From positions 1 to 64,000 of the forward strand of contig DATNIY010000110.1 of NCBI GenBank assembly GCA_035604195.1: a DNA stretch of 64,000 nucleotides, given 5' to 3'. Position numbers and translations under genes: made by a program. Below, piece by piece: positions 32,063 to 40,772 of this stretch (the stretch's first letter is position 1; every line of letters starts with the position of its first letter). The notes under the pieces were generated by a model, which was not told the origin of the DNA, made no database searches, and was given only the letters and a program-made list of their open reading frames with translations. The DNA comes from DATJLY01 sp035604195 (GTDB lineage: Bacteria; Pseudomonadota; Alphaproteobacteria; ATCC43930; CGMCC-115725).

Positions 32063-34594
32063 ATGACGACGCTCGCCTGGCGCATCGCACGCCGCGAGCT
32101 GCGCGGCGGCATCAAGGGCTTTCGCGTCTTTCTCGGCTGTCTCGCGTTGGGCGTGGCGGTGATCGCCTCGGTGGGCTCGTTGAGCGCCGCGGTCAAAGCC
32201 GGCCTGGCGCGGGATGCGCGCGGACTCCTGGGCGGCGATGTCGAGCTGCAGCTCTTCCACCGCACCGCCGATGCGCGCGAGCACGACTATCTTGCGGCGC
32301 GCGGCCAAATCTCGGAAGTGGCGCAGCTGCGCGCCATGGCGCGGACGCTCGATGGCGAGCGCACCAGCCTGATCGAGCTCAAATCGGTCGATGCGGCCTA
32401 CCCGCTTTATGGCGCCGTGACTCTCGCCGTCACGGGCGGGCAGCAGGCGCCGTCGCTCGCCGAGGCGCTGGCGCTGAAGGAGGGGCATTGGGGCGCCGTC
32501 GTGGCGCCGGCACTCATGGACCGGCTCGGCATCAAAGAGGGCGACAGCATCCGCGTCGGCGACGCGGTGCTGACCATACGCGCGCGCCTCGTCCATGAGC
32601 CCGACGCGATCGGCGGCTTGCTCGAGTTTGGCCCGCGCGTGATGGTGGCCGAGCAAGCTCTCGCCGCAACCGGGCTGGTCACTCCCGGCACGCTCATCGG
32701 CTACAGCTATCGCGTCAAGCTGCCGCCGGGCGGCAATTCGGCGCAGTTCATCGCGGGCCTGCGCGCGGCCTTTCCCGACGCCGGCTGGCGCATCCGCGAC
32801 CTCGGCAATGCCGCCCCCAATCTGCAACGCCTGTTGGATCGCCTGACCGTGTTCATGACCCTGGTCGGGCTGACCGCGCTGCTGGTCGGCGGCGTCGGAA
32901 TCGGCAATGCCGTCGCGAGCTATCTCGCCGGCAAGACCGAAACCATCGCCACGCTCAAATGCCTGGGCGCGTCGCGGCGGCTGATCTTCGCGACATATCT
33001 CGCCGAGACCCTGGCGCTGGCGGCGGGCGGCATCGCTTTGGGCTTGGTGCTGGGGGCGCTCGCGCCCTTCCTCGCCGCGTCGCTCCTGCCGGCGCAGCTT
33101 CCGGTGAGCGCCCGGCTCGGCATTTATCCGGCGCCGCTGCTTCTGGCGGCGATATTCGGTGTCCTCGCGACCCTCGCTTTCACGCTGTGGCCGCTGGGCG
33201 CGGCCGCGGCGGTCAATCCGGCCGGCCTGTTCCGCGCGCGGGTCGAGCCGGTGCTGGGCCGGCCGCCGGCGCGGTTCATTGCGGCGGTTGCGGTTGCGGG
33301 TCTGCTGCTCGCTGGGCTGGCGGTGATGAGCGCGACCGACCGCCGGCTGGCGCTGTGGTCGGTGCTGGGCGCGGTCGCGGCGCTCGCGCTGTTCCGACTC
33401 GCCGCAGCGGCGCTGGTCTGGGCCGCACGCCACGCCGGCAGGCCGCGCCAGCCGGGACTGCGCCTGGCGCTCGCCAATCTGTGCCGGCCGGGAGCGCCGA
33501 CCGCGGGCGTGCTGGCCTCGCTCGGGCTCGGGCTCGCCGTGCTGGTGGCGATCGCCTTGGTCGAGGGCAATCTCATGAGCGAGATCGAAACGCGCCTCCC
33601 GGAGCACGCGCCGTCGTTCTTCTTCATCGACATTCAGCCCGGCCAGGCCGCTCCGTTCGATGCCTTGCTGCGCAGCATGCCCGGCGTCACCGAGTTGGCG
33701 CGCGTTCCTAGCCTCAGGGGCCGCATCAGCGCCTTGAACGGCGTGCCCGTCGAGCGCGCCGCGGTCGCGCCCGAGGCGCGCTGGGCGATCAACAGCGACC
33801 GCGGCCTGACCTATGCCGCCACCTTGCCGGCGGGCTCGCGCCTGGTCGCGGGATCGTGGTGGCCGGCCGATTACCGCGGGCCGCCACTGGTTTCCTTCGA
33901 TGCCGAGCTGGCCCGCGGCATGGGGCTCAAGATCGGCGACACGCTCACGGTCAATGTGCTCGGGCGCGAACTCACGGCGCGGATCGCCAATCTGCGCGAG
34001 ATCGACTGGACCTCGCTGGGCCTCAATTTCGCCATCGTCCTCTCGCCCGGCACGCTCGACGGCGCGCCGCAGACGCATATCGCGACGGCGCGCACGGCGC
34101 CCGGCAGCGAAGCCGCGCTGGCGCGCGCGGTGAGCCAGCGCTTCCCCAACGTCTCCGCGATCTCGGTCAGGGACGCGCTCGCCAATCTGGCCGGGGTCAT
34201 CGACGCCATCGCGGCGGCGCTCACCGCCATCGCGGCGCTGGCGCTCGCTGCCGGCATCCTGGTCCTCGCCGGCGCGGTCGCTGCCGGCCACCGCCGCCGG
34301 GTCTATGATGCAGTGGTGCTCAAGGTGCTGGGCGCGACGCGGCGCGACATCACCCGCGCTTATCTCATCGAATACGGGCTCCTGGGCCTGGCCGCCGCAG
34401 TTCTCGCCGCCGGGATCGGCACGCTCGCGGCCTGGCTGGTGCTGACGCGGGTGATGGGGACGGAGTGGAGCTTCCGGCCGGGCGCCGTGGCGGCGACGGT
34501 GGCGCTGGCGACGCTTCTGACGCTCTTTCTCGGCTATGCCGGCACTTGGCGGGCCTTGGGCGCCAAGCCCGCGCCCTACCTGCGGAACGAGTAG
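32063..34594 (+). CDS. FtsX-family ABC permease, YbbP type
   Basis: This 843-residue membrane protein has an N-terminal helix near residues 20-42, a large periplasmic domain, then groups of helices around 260-440 and 475-500, a second periplasmic domain and three C-terminal helices. The arrangement is two FtsX domains as in E. coli YbbP. IGNAVASYLAGKTETIATLK and YDAVVLKVLGATRRDITRAY are FtsX coupling-loop signatures. It pairs with the YbbA-like ATPase. The substrate is unknown; the association with TesA-type esterases suggests lipid or lipid-derived molecules. Confidence 0.9.
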   Translation: MTTLAWRIARRELRGGIKGFRVFLGCLALGVAVIASVGSLSAAVKAGLARDARGLLGGDVELQLFHRTADAREHDYLAARGQISEVAQLRAMARTLDGERTSLIELKSVDAAYPLYGAVTLAVTGGQQAPSLAEALALKEGHWGAVVAPALMDRLGIKEGDSIRVGDAVLTIRARLVHEPDAIGGLLEFGPRVMVAEQALAATGLVTPGTLIGYSYRVKLPPGGNSAQFIAGLRAAFPDAGWRIRDLGNAAPNLQRLLDRLTVFMTLVGLTALLVGGVGIGNAVASYLAGKTETIATLKCLGASRRLIFATYLAETLALAAGGIALGLVLGALAPFLAASLLPAQLPVSARLGIYPAPLLLAAIFGVLATLAFTLWPLGAAAAVNPAGLFRARVEPVLGRPPARFIAAVAVAGLLLAGLAVMSATDRRLALWSVLGAVAALALFRLAAAALVWAARHAGRPRQPGLRLALANLCRPGAPTAGVLASLGLGLAVLVAIALVEGNLMSEIETRLPEHAPSFFFIDIQPGQAAPFDALLRSMPGVTELARVPSLRGRISALNGVPVERAAVAPEARWAINSDRGLTYAATLPAGSRLVAGSWWPADYRGPPLVSFDAELARGMGLKIGDTLTVNVLGRELTARIANLREIDWTSLGLNFAIVLSPGTLDGAPQTHIATARTAPGSEAALARAVSQRFPNVSAISVRDALANLAGVIDAIAAALTAIAALALAAGILVLAGAVAAGHRRRVYDAVVLKVLGATRRDITRAYLIEYGLLGLAAAVLAAGIGTLAAWLVLTRVMGTEWSFRPGAVAATVALATLLTLFLGYAGTWRALGAKPAPYLRNE

Positions 34595-34701
34595 AGCCGG
34601 GGCGTTGGACCCGGCGGCTTCCGGGCCTCATTGAATTGGCGCAAATCTGTGCCAATATGGTTCCCCGAACCCCAACCTTATGGGATTCCAGAGAGGTTCC
34701 T

Positions 34702-35418
34702 ATGTCCTATGATTCCGGCAACCGCTGGACCGCCCGCGCGACGATGCCGCAGGTCGGCATCGACGTCGGTCTGCGCGAGTACATGCTGCGCATCTACAAT
34801 TACATGGCCGGCGGTCTCGCGATCACCGGTCTCGTCGCCTATTTCGCCGCGGCGAGCGGGCTCTATCAGCAGATCGTCGGCACCTTCCTTTACTGGGTGG
34901 TGATCTTCGCGCCACTGGGGCTGGTGATGCTGCTGAGCTTCCGCATCCAGAGCATGAGCCTGCCCGCGGCGCAGGCGACCTACTGGGCCTATGCGGCGCT
35001 GGTTGGGCTGTCGCTGTCCGGGCTCTTCATAATTTACACCGGAACGAGCATCGCGCGCGTGTTCTTCATCACGGCGGGGACCTTCCTCGCCATGAGCCTC
35101 TACGGCTACACGACGAAGAGGGATCTCACGCGCTTCGGCTCGTTCCTGTTCATGGGGCTCATCGGCATCGTCATCGCCAGCGTAGTGAACATCTTCCTGG
35201 GCTCGGCCGGGCTGCAGTTCGCGATCTCCGTCATCGGCGTCATCGTGTTCACCGGCTTGACCGCTTGGGACACGCAGAGCATCAAGGAAATGTATTGGGA
35301 AGGCGATGGCAGCGTGGTTGCCGGCAAGAAGGCGATCATGGGCGCGCTCCGCCTCTATCTCGACTTCCTCAACCTGTTCCTGATGCTGATGCAGCTCATG
35401 GGCCAGCGGCGCGACTGA
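34702..35418 (+). CDS. Bax inhibitor-1/YccA family membrane protein
   Basis: This 238-residue inner-membrane protein with about seven hydrophobic segments begins MSYDSGNRWTARATMPQVGI and has LREYMLRIYNYMAGGLAITG in the first helix and TAWDTQSIKEMYW before the last ones. That Asp-containing motif is conserved in the BI-1 (UPF0005) family, where paired Asp residues form a pH sensor for calcium leak in BsYetJ. GAGAGG precedes the ATG. It is followed by a strong terminator and is probably monocistronic. Confidence 0.93.
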   Translation: MSYDSGNRWTARATMPQVGIDVGLREYMLRIYNYMAGGLAITGLVAYFAAASGLYQQIVGTFLYWVVIFAPLGLVMLLSFRIQSMSLPAAQATYWAYAALVGLSLSGLFIIYTGTSIARVFFITAGTFLAMSLYGYTTKRDLTRFGSFLFMGLIGIVIASVVNIFLGSAGLQFAISVIGVIVFTGLTAWDTQSIKEMYWEGDGSVVAGKKAIMGALRLYLDFLNLFLMLMQLMGQRRD

Positions 35419-35443
35419 CCGCGCGCGACAATTCGGGCATTTT

Positions 35444-35480
35444 GGGACCCGGGGCGGCCTGCCTCGGGTCCCTTTGCTTT
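35444..35480 (+). terminator. Rho-independent terminator after the Bax-inhibitor gene
   Basis: GGGACCCG (35444-35451) pairs with CGGGTCCC (35465-35472) over a GC-rich loop and is followed by TTTGCTTT. It also overlaps the stop of the convergent SDR gene by two bases. Confidence 0.75.
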
Positions 35481-36183
35481 AGAGGCTGCGGCCGTAAACC
35501 GGCACCACCGCGCCGCGCGTCACGCGATTGTCCGGCGAGGCCAGGAACAGGATGGTAGCGGCGATCTCTTCCACCTTGGGCCAGCGCGCATGATCCGCCT
35601 TCGGCATGGCGGCGCGATTGGCGGCGGTGTCGATGATCGAAGGCGCCACGGCGTTGACGAGAATGCCGTTGGGGGCGACCTCTTCGGCGAGCGCTTGGGT
35701 GAGTGCCGCGACGGCGGCCTTGGCCGCCGTGTAGGGCGCCATCCCCGCGCCGAGCCGCGGCTCCAGCGCGTTGCGCGCGGCGATGTTGACGATGCGGCCG
35801 CCCGCGCCGGTCCGGCGCATCGCCCGCACCGCTGCGGCGCAGCAGAGATGGCAGGACACCAAATTCATCTCGAGCATCGCCGCGATCTCGGTCTTGCCGG
35901 TCTCGGCGATCGCGCTCATGGCGAAGCCGCCGGCGATGTGGATCGATGCCCACAGGAGCGGCACCCCGTCATAAAGCTGCGCCACCGCGGCCTCCTCGCC
36001 GAGATTGGCGGGGCCGACGAGGCGCAGGCGAGCATGGTCGCGCTGCGCGAACCGCGCCGCTTCGACCGCGATGAAATAGGGGACGTGGCAGAAGGCGCCC
36101 GCCTCGAGCAGCGCGCCGACCACGGCGCTGCCGAGCGCGCCGGTCCCGCCGGTGATGACGACGTGACGGTCGCGGTAGTCCAT
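35479..36183 (-). CDS. Short-chain dehydrogenase/reductase-like protein lacking the catalytic Ser
   Basis: This 234-residue Rossmann-fold protein has the cofactor loop VVITGGTGALGSAVV and the active-site pair in YTAAKAAVAAL (Tyr-x3-Lys). The usual Ser of the IVNISS motif is replaced, since the sequence reads RIVNIAARNALEP, so both serines of that motif are Ala. The NNAG motif reads IHIAGG. It may be a weak or altered enzyme, or a non-catalytic SDR-fold protein. The start at ATG 36183 gives MDYRDRHVVITGG; the longer frame upstream is unconserved. Confidence 0.85.
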   Translation of the reverse strand: MDYRDRHVVITGGTGALGSAVVGALLEAGAFCHVPYFIAVEAARFAQRDHARLRLVGPANLGEEAAVAQLYDGVPLLWASIHIAGGFAMSAIAETGKTEIAAMLEMNLVSCHLCCAAAVRAMRRTGAGGRIVNIAARNALEPRLGAGMAPYTAAKAAVAALTQALAEEVAPNGILVNAVAPSIIDTAANRAAMPKADHARWPKVEEIAATILFLASPDNRVTRGAVVPVYGRSL

Positions 36184-36337
36184 GCCGGCATCATAGGCGA
36201 AATCGCGCCGCGGAGCCACGCCGCCACGGAATCCCTCGGTATCCCGCGGTCTGCGCTGCCGCGGCGGCGCGATTAACGTTGTGTGCAAGGGATTCTGGTT
36301 GAATTATAGACCCTTGAATGACCGCCCCGGACCGGCG

Positions 36338-37909
36338 ATGGCCACAGCCAGTATTTTGCGAAAACTCTTGCTTGTTCTGCTTGTCGTCGGAGCGCTGCCG
36401 GCGCTTGGCCGTGCGGCGCCCGAGCCCGCCGCCGCAACGCCCGACGCCATCGCGGCCTTGTTGCGCGGCGACGGCGATCTCCGGATCGCCAAGCGCAGCC
36501 TCGATCGCGTCGAACTGCTGTCGCTCTACGAGCCGCGCCAATTCGCGCCGATCTGGACGGCGGAGCGGCAGGCCGCGCTGACCGCGGCCTTGGCCGAAGC
36601 GGAATCGCACGGCCTCGATCGCGCCAGCTATGGCATGCCCGAGGCGCCGGCCGCCGAGCGCGAGCTGTTGCTGACCGACACGTTCCTGCGCTACGCGGCG
36701 GCGCTCGCCCACGGGCGCGTCGCACCGGCGGAGATCGAGAGCGACTGGACCATGTCGTCTCCCGCCTTCGATCCGGCAAAGGTGCTGGCGCGCGCGCTCG
36801 ACGGCTCGGTTGCCGGGTCGCTCGCAGCGCTGGCGCCGAGCGATCCCGCTTATGAGCGGCTGCGCCAGGCGCTGGCCCGCTATCGCGATTACGCGGCGGC
36901 GTCGCGCTGGCGGCCGTTGGCGCTCACTGTGCCCATGAAGCTCGGCGACAGCGGCGACGGCGTCGATGCGCTGCGCGAGCGGCTTGCCGCCGAGGGCTTC
37001 GCGGCCGGCGCGGGCGACGGCTTCGATGACGCGCTCGCCGCGGCGGTCAAGCGCTTCCAGGCGGCGCACGGGCTCGGCGATGACGGCGCGGTGGGCCGCG
37101 CCACCCTGGCGGCGCTCAATGTGACGCCGGCGGCGCGGGTCAAGGAGATCAAGCTCAATCTCGAGCGCTGGCGCTCGCTGCCGCGCAACTGGCCGGAAAC
37201 GCGGGTCGAGGTCAATGTGCCATCGGCGACCGCCACGCTTTACGAGCCCGGCGAGGCGCCGCTCGCCATGCACGCCATCGTCGGCGCGCCCCAGCATCCG
37301 ACGCCGGTGCTGCGCGCGCGGATGACGTCGATCCTGCTCAACCCGCCCTGGAAGGTGCCGTCCTCGATCATCGAGAACGAGATTCGCCCGGCCTTGAAGC
37401 GGGACAAGAAATATCTCGAGCATAACGACTTCGTTTACGTCGAGGTCGAGGGCGGCCGCGAGCTGCAACAGCTTCCCGGCCCGAAGAACGCCTTGGGCAT
37501 GCTCAAATTCGAAATGCCCAATCCCGACGACATCTACCTCCACGACACGCCGGCACGGACGCTGTTCCGGCGGGCGGGCCGAGCCATGAGCCATGGCTGT
37601 ATCCGGCTCGAGCATCCGCGCGCGCTTGCCGAGCGCGTGCTGGAAGGGGCGCCGGACTGGCCGCGCGCCGCCCTCGACGACGCCATCGCAACCGGGGCGA
37701 CGCAGCGCATTGCGCTGCCCCACGCGGTGCCGGTCTATATCGTCTATTTCACCGCGATCGCCGATGAGGACGGCACGGTCGAGTTCGACAGCGACGTCTA
37801 TGGCCGCGACCGCCGGCTGGCGGCGGCGCTCGATGCCGGCGCCGAGGCGCCGCCGCGGCCGACAGCCAAGGCGGTGTTAACCAAACACTTGTCCACCGCA
37901 GCGCAATAA
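36338..37909 (+). CDS. L,D-transpeptidase, YcbB type
   Basis: This 523-residue periplasmic enzyme makes 3-3 cross-links in peptidoglycan. It has a signal/anchor segment (ILRKLLLVLLVVGALPAL), a scaffold domain, a peptidoglycan-binding domain (GVDALRERLAAEGF, then AVKRFQAAHGLGDDG) and a C-terminal YkuD catalytic domain with MSHGCIRLEHP, the nucleophile Cys at about residue 421. The insertion before the catalytic motif (NPPWKVPSSIIENEIRPALK) is typical of YcbB. The ATG at 36338 has only a weak ribosome-binding site. The next gene, DUF882, lies 55 bases downstream with a 7-bp inverted repeat (CGGTCCG/CGGACCG) between them. Confidence 0.92.
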   Translation: MATASILRKLLLVLLVVGALPALGRAAPEPAAATPDAIAALLRGDGDLRIAKRSLDRVELLSLYEPRQFAPIWTAERQAALTAALAEAESHGLDRASYGMPEAPAAERELLLTDTFLRYAAALAHGRVAPAEIESDWTMSSPAFDPAKVLARALDGSVAGSLAALAPSDPAYERLRQALARYRDYAAASRWRPLALTVPMKLGDSGDGVDALRERLAAEGFAAGAGDGFDDALAAAVKRFQAAHGLGDDGAVGRATLAALNVTPAARVKEIKLNLERWRSLPRNWPETRVEVNVPSATATLYEPGEAPLAMHAIVGAPQHPTPVLRARMTSILLNPPWKVPSSIIENEIRPALKRDKKYLEHNDFVYVEVEGGRELQQLPGPKNALGMLKFEMPNPDDIYLHDTPARTLFRRAGRAMSHGCIRLEHPRALAERVLEGAPDWPRAALDDAIATGATQRIALPHAVPVYIVYFTAIADEDGTVEFDSDVYGRDRRLAAALDAGAEAPPRPTAKAVLTKHLSTAAQ

Positions 37910-37964
37910 TACAAAATATGGCCGGTCCGATCGACCGGACCGCAGTATATGGGGGAGGGGGGAC

Positions 37965-38513
37965 ATGCATGCTGGCCCGCCCGGCAGCCGCCGGAGGATT
38001 CTTGCGTTTGCCGCGGGGGCGCTCGTCACGGCAGCCGCGGCACCGGCCTCGGCCGCGCTACGGTTCACGGACCGCCGCACGCTGTCCTTTCATCATCTCC
38101 ACACCGGCGAGTCGCTCGAGGCGACCTATTGGATCGACGGCCGCTATCAGCCGCGGGAACTCGAGCGCATCAACCGGCTGCTGCGCGATTTCCGGACCGG
38201 CGAGGTCTATCCGATCGATCTCGAGCTGCTCGATCTCTTGCTGGCGCTGCGTCGGCGGCTCGCCAGCCGCGCACCGTTCCAGGTCATTTCCGGCTACCGC
38301 TCGCCGGCAACCAACGCCATGCTCGCCAGCCTGACCGAGGGCGTATCGAGCAACAGCTTGCATCTCTCCGGCCAGGCCATCGACATCCGTCTGCCCGATC
38401 GGTCGCTTGGCATGATGAATCGCGCGGCACTGTCGCTGCAGGGCGGCGGCGTCGGCTACTACCCGCGCTCTGACTTCATTCACCTCGACGTCGGCCGCGT
38501 ACGGCGCTGGTAG
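37965..38513 (+). CDS. DUF882 (YcbK-like, M15 family) cell-wall protein
   Basis: The 182-residue exported protein has a twin-arginine-like signal (SRRRILAFAAGALVTAAAAP) and a DUF882 domain related to D-Ala-D-Ala carboxypeptidases of family M15. Zinc-site motifs are SLHLSGQAIDI and DFIHLDVG, with SGYRSPATNAML earlier. YcbK follows YcbB in E. coli too, which supports a joint role in peptidoglycan maturation. A GGGGAGGGGGG run just upstream provides the ribosome-binding site. Confidence 0.92.
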   Translation: MHAGPPGSRRRILAFAAGALVTAAAAPASAALRFTDRRTLSFHHLHTGESLEATYWIDGRYQPRELERINRLLRDFRTGEVYPIDLELLDLLLALRRRLASRAPFQVISGYRSPATNAMLASLTEGVSSNSLHLSGQAIDIRLPDRSLGMMNRAALSLQGGGVGYYPRSDFIHLDVGRVRRW

Positions 38514-38516
38514 CGC

Positions 38517-39371
38517 TCAATGCGCCATCAGCACCGGCACCGTCATGTGCTGGAGCAACGAACGGCTGGCGCCGCCGAAGATCAACTCGCGGGTCCGCGA
38601 ATGGCCATAGCCGCCCATCACGATGAGGTCGCAGCCGAGATCGGCGGCCCGCGACAGGATCTGATCGCCGACGCCGACCTCGCCTAAAGGGAGCGTCGAG
38701 GCTACGGCCGCGATGCCATGGCGGCGGAGGTGCTCGACGAGATGCGAGGCCGGAAGTCGGCCCCCGGTGTCGATGTCGCCGGGCGGGTCGAACGAGAGCA
38801 CGGTCACGGTTTTGGCCTCGGTGAGCAGCGGCAGCGCGTCGCCGGTGGCTCGCGCCGCCTCGCGGGTCGCGTTCCAGGCGACGAGCACGTTCTTGCCGAG
38901 CGTCGCGAAATGTCCGACATAGGGCACGATCAGCACCGGACGGCCGGCGCCCATGAGCACGCTTTCCGGCAAGGTAGGCGCATTGGCAAGCGGATTGTCG
39001 GGATCGACCTGGCCGAGCACGGCGATATCGGCATAGCGCGCGTGCAGCGTGGCGAGATCTACCGTCGAGCCCTCGAGCACGCGCCATTCGCCCTGAATGG
39101 CCGCCCGCTGCAATGCCTCGCGGAACCTGCTTTCGGCGGCCGCCTTGAGTTCGCTCGCCGCCTCCCGCGCCGTGGCGAGGGCGCTGCGCACCGCCTCCGC
39201 CTCGGCATAGCTGCCGAGCGCCGACGTCGTGATCGGCGCGGCTGCCAACTCCATGGCGTAGAGACCGGTGAGATAGCCCTGATGCCGGCGCGCGAGTTCG
39301 GCCGCGAGCCGAAGCCGCGTGTCCTGGCCCCGTCCGCCGTCGAACAGAACGAGTATGTCCTTGTAAGCCAA
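38517..39371 (-). CDS. Universal stress protein with two UspA domains
   Basis: The 284-residue protein contains two UspA folds in tandem. The first (1 to about 150) begins MAYKDILVLFDGGRG, and the second begins NVLVAWNATREAARAT and ends with the ATP-binding motif MGGYGHSRTRELIFGGAS, the G-x2-G-x9-G-S/T motif in full. The matching motif of the first half is degenerate (LESVLMGAGRPV region), so probably only one domain binds nucleotide. It starts at TTG 39371 with GGGAGG close upstream. The stop is 3 bases from the DUF882 stop on the other strand. Confidence 0.9.
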   Translation of the reverse strand: MAYKDILVLFDGGRGQDTRLRLAAELARRHQGYLTGLYAMELAAAPITTSALGSYAEAEAVRSALATAREAASELKAAAESRFREALQRAAIQGEWRVLEGSTVDLATLHARYADIAVLGQVDPDNPLANAPTLPESVLMGAGRPVLIVPYVGHFATLGKNVLVAWNATREAARATGDALPLLTEAKTVTVLSFDPPGDIDTGGRLPASHLVEHLRRHGIAAVASTLPLGEVGVGDQILSRAADLGCDLIVMGGYGHSRTRELIFGGASRSLLQHMTVPVLMAH

Positions 39372-39542
39372 ATCATCCTCCCTTGCGCCAAGCCTCGGGC
39401 AAGCGCCGAAGCTTCATACTCTCGCGGACGGCGGGCCCTCGCCGATTTGTTGTGGTGGGCGAAAAATACCTTGCCCCGTAACGCGGCGCGCCATATTGGA
39501 CGGTCCCGATCGCTGCCCCCGCGAGAGGAGTAATCCCGATAA

Positions 39543-40115
39543 ATGAGCGAGACCGCCACCGTCAAGGTCCTGGGCATTTCGGGCAGCCTGCGCAAGAGCT
39601 CGCACAATTCCGCCGCGCTGCACGCCGCCGGCGAGCTGATGCCGGAAGGGATGACGCTCGCGAGCGCCGAGATTTCCGATTTCCCGCTCTACCATGACGA
39701 CATCCGCCTCAAGGGCTATCCGCCGCCGCTGCAGCGCTTCCGCGCCGAAATCGCCGCCGCGGACGCCATTCTCTTCGCCACGCCCGAGTTCAACTGGTCG
39801 ATCCCGGGCGTGCTCAAGAACGCGATCGATTGGGCCTCGCGCCCGCCGGATCAGCCCTTCAGCGGCAAGCCCTACGCGATCATCGGCGCGGCCACAGGAA
39901 TTCTTGGGACGGCGCGGGCGCAGTTCCATCTGCGGCAAATCTGCACCTCCGTCGATATGATACCGGTCGTCAAGCCCGAAGTCTTCATCACCTTCGCCGC
40001 CGCCAAATTCGATGCCGAAGGGCGCCTCGTCGATCAGGCGACCCGCGATCTGCTCGCGCAACTCATGACCAATTTGCGCGACTGGACGCTTCGGCTGCGC
40101 CGCAGCAAGACATAA
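39543..40115 (+). CDS. NADPH-dependent FMN reductase (chromate/quinone reductase family)
   Basis: This 190-residue flavodoxin-like protein carries VLGISGSLRKSSHNSAALHA at the phosphate-binding loop of FMN, and FATPEFNWSIPGVLKNAIDW, the family signature around the isoalloxazine site. Relatives reduce FMN, quinones, azo dyes or chromate with NADPH. Chromate transporter genes are 6 kb away and not linked. It is divergent from the universal stress protein gene, with a 171-bp shared upstream region. Confidence 0.92.
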   Translation: MSETATVKVLGISGSLRKSSHNSAALHAAGELMPEGMTLASAEISDFPLYHDDIRLKGYPPPLQRFRAEIAAADAILFATPEFNWSIPGVLKNAIDWASRPPDQPFSGKPYAIIGAATGILGTARAQFHLRQICTSVDMIPVVKPEVFITFAAAKFDAEGRLVDQATRDLLAQLMTNLRDWTLRLRRSKT

Positions 40116-40336
40116 GCCCCTCGGCCTTCGATCGCCGCGCGGCAGCGGTGCTTGAGGCGCCTTCCGCGGCGTGCTCACGGCCGTCTACTTCGCGAACAGC
40201 GCCGCCCTTTTTTCTTTCACGGCCTCGCCTGAGGCGATGCGGACCGGGTAACGGTTTCGTAACCCTCCGGCGCTTTACTCAATGTCAGATTGTATTTTTT
40301 GCCGCACTTTCTCGCGCATTTGGCGAGATGGAGACC

Positions 40337-40744
40337 ATGAGAGATAAATCGCCGCGTCCGATCGACGCCCATGTCGGCAACCGCACGAAAATGCGCCGGC
40401 TCGCGCTCGGGCTCAGCCAGAGCGCGCTGGCGCACCGCATCGGCGTCTCGTTCCAGGCGGTGCAAAAATACGAGACCGGCGGCATCCGCATCTCCGCCAG
40501 CCGGCTCTATGACGTTGCGCGGGTGCTCGAGGTTCCGCCCGGCTTCTTCTTCGAGGGCTATGGCGAGGACGGCGCGGCCGGGCGCCTTGCCGAGGAGCCG
40601 GCCTCCTATGCAGCGCGCAGCATCGATCCGCGCGATGTCGCCGCGCTGATCCGCGGCTACCGCGCCATCCGCGATCCGGGCCTGCAGACCGAGGTGCGGC
40701 GGCTCGTCGCCACGCTCGGCGCGTGCGTGCGCCGAGCCGGCTGA
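40337..40744 (+). CDS. XRE-family helix-turn-helix regulator
   Basis: The 135-residue protein has a Cro/C1-type HTH at about 15-70 (RRLALGLSQSALAHRIGVSF, then QAVQKYETGGIRISASRLYD) followed by a 65-residue C-terminal region containing SIDPRDVAALIRGYRAIRDP. Proteins with this layout are common chromosomal regulators in alphaproteobacteria and are not prophage-specific. The start is ATG 40337 with GGAG close by; ATG 40328 is an in-frame alternative. No target is evident nearby. Confidence 0.88.
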   Translation: MRDKSPRPIDAHVGNRTKMRRLALGLSQSALAHRIGVSFQAVQKYETGGIRISASRLYDVARVLEVPPGFFFEGYGEDGAAGRLAEEPASYAARSIDPRDVAALIRGYRAIRDPGLQTEVRRLVATLGACVRRAG

Positions 40745-40772
40745 GACCGCCGCACGGCTCGGAGAGCTGCGA

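Noticed and set aside
30998..34291. 1097-codon open frame antisense to the YbbA/YbbP genes
   Set aside because: It covers two well-supported transporter genes, with a composition typical of antisense shadows (Arg, Gln, Glu, Gly) and no domain.
40337..40744. Prophage repressor
   Set aside because: The XRE protein has the layout of chromosomal regulators, and no phage gene is near it.
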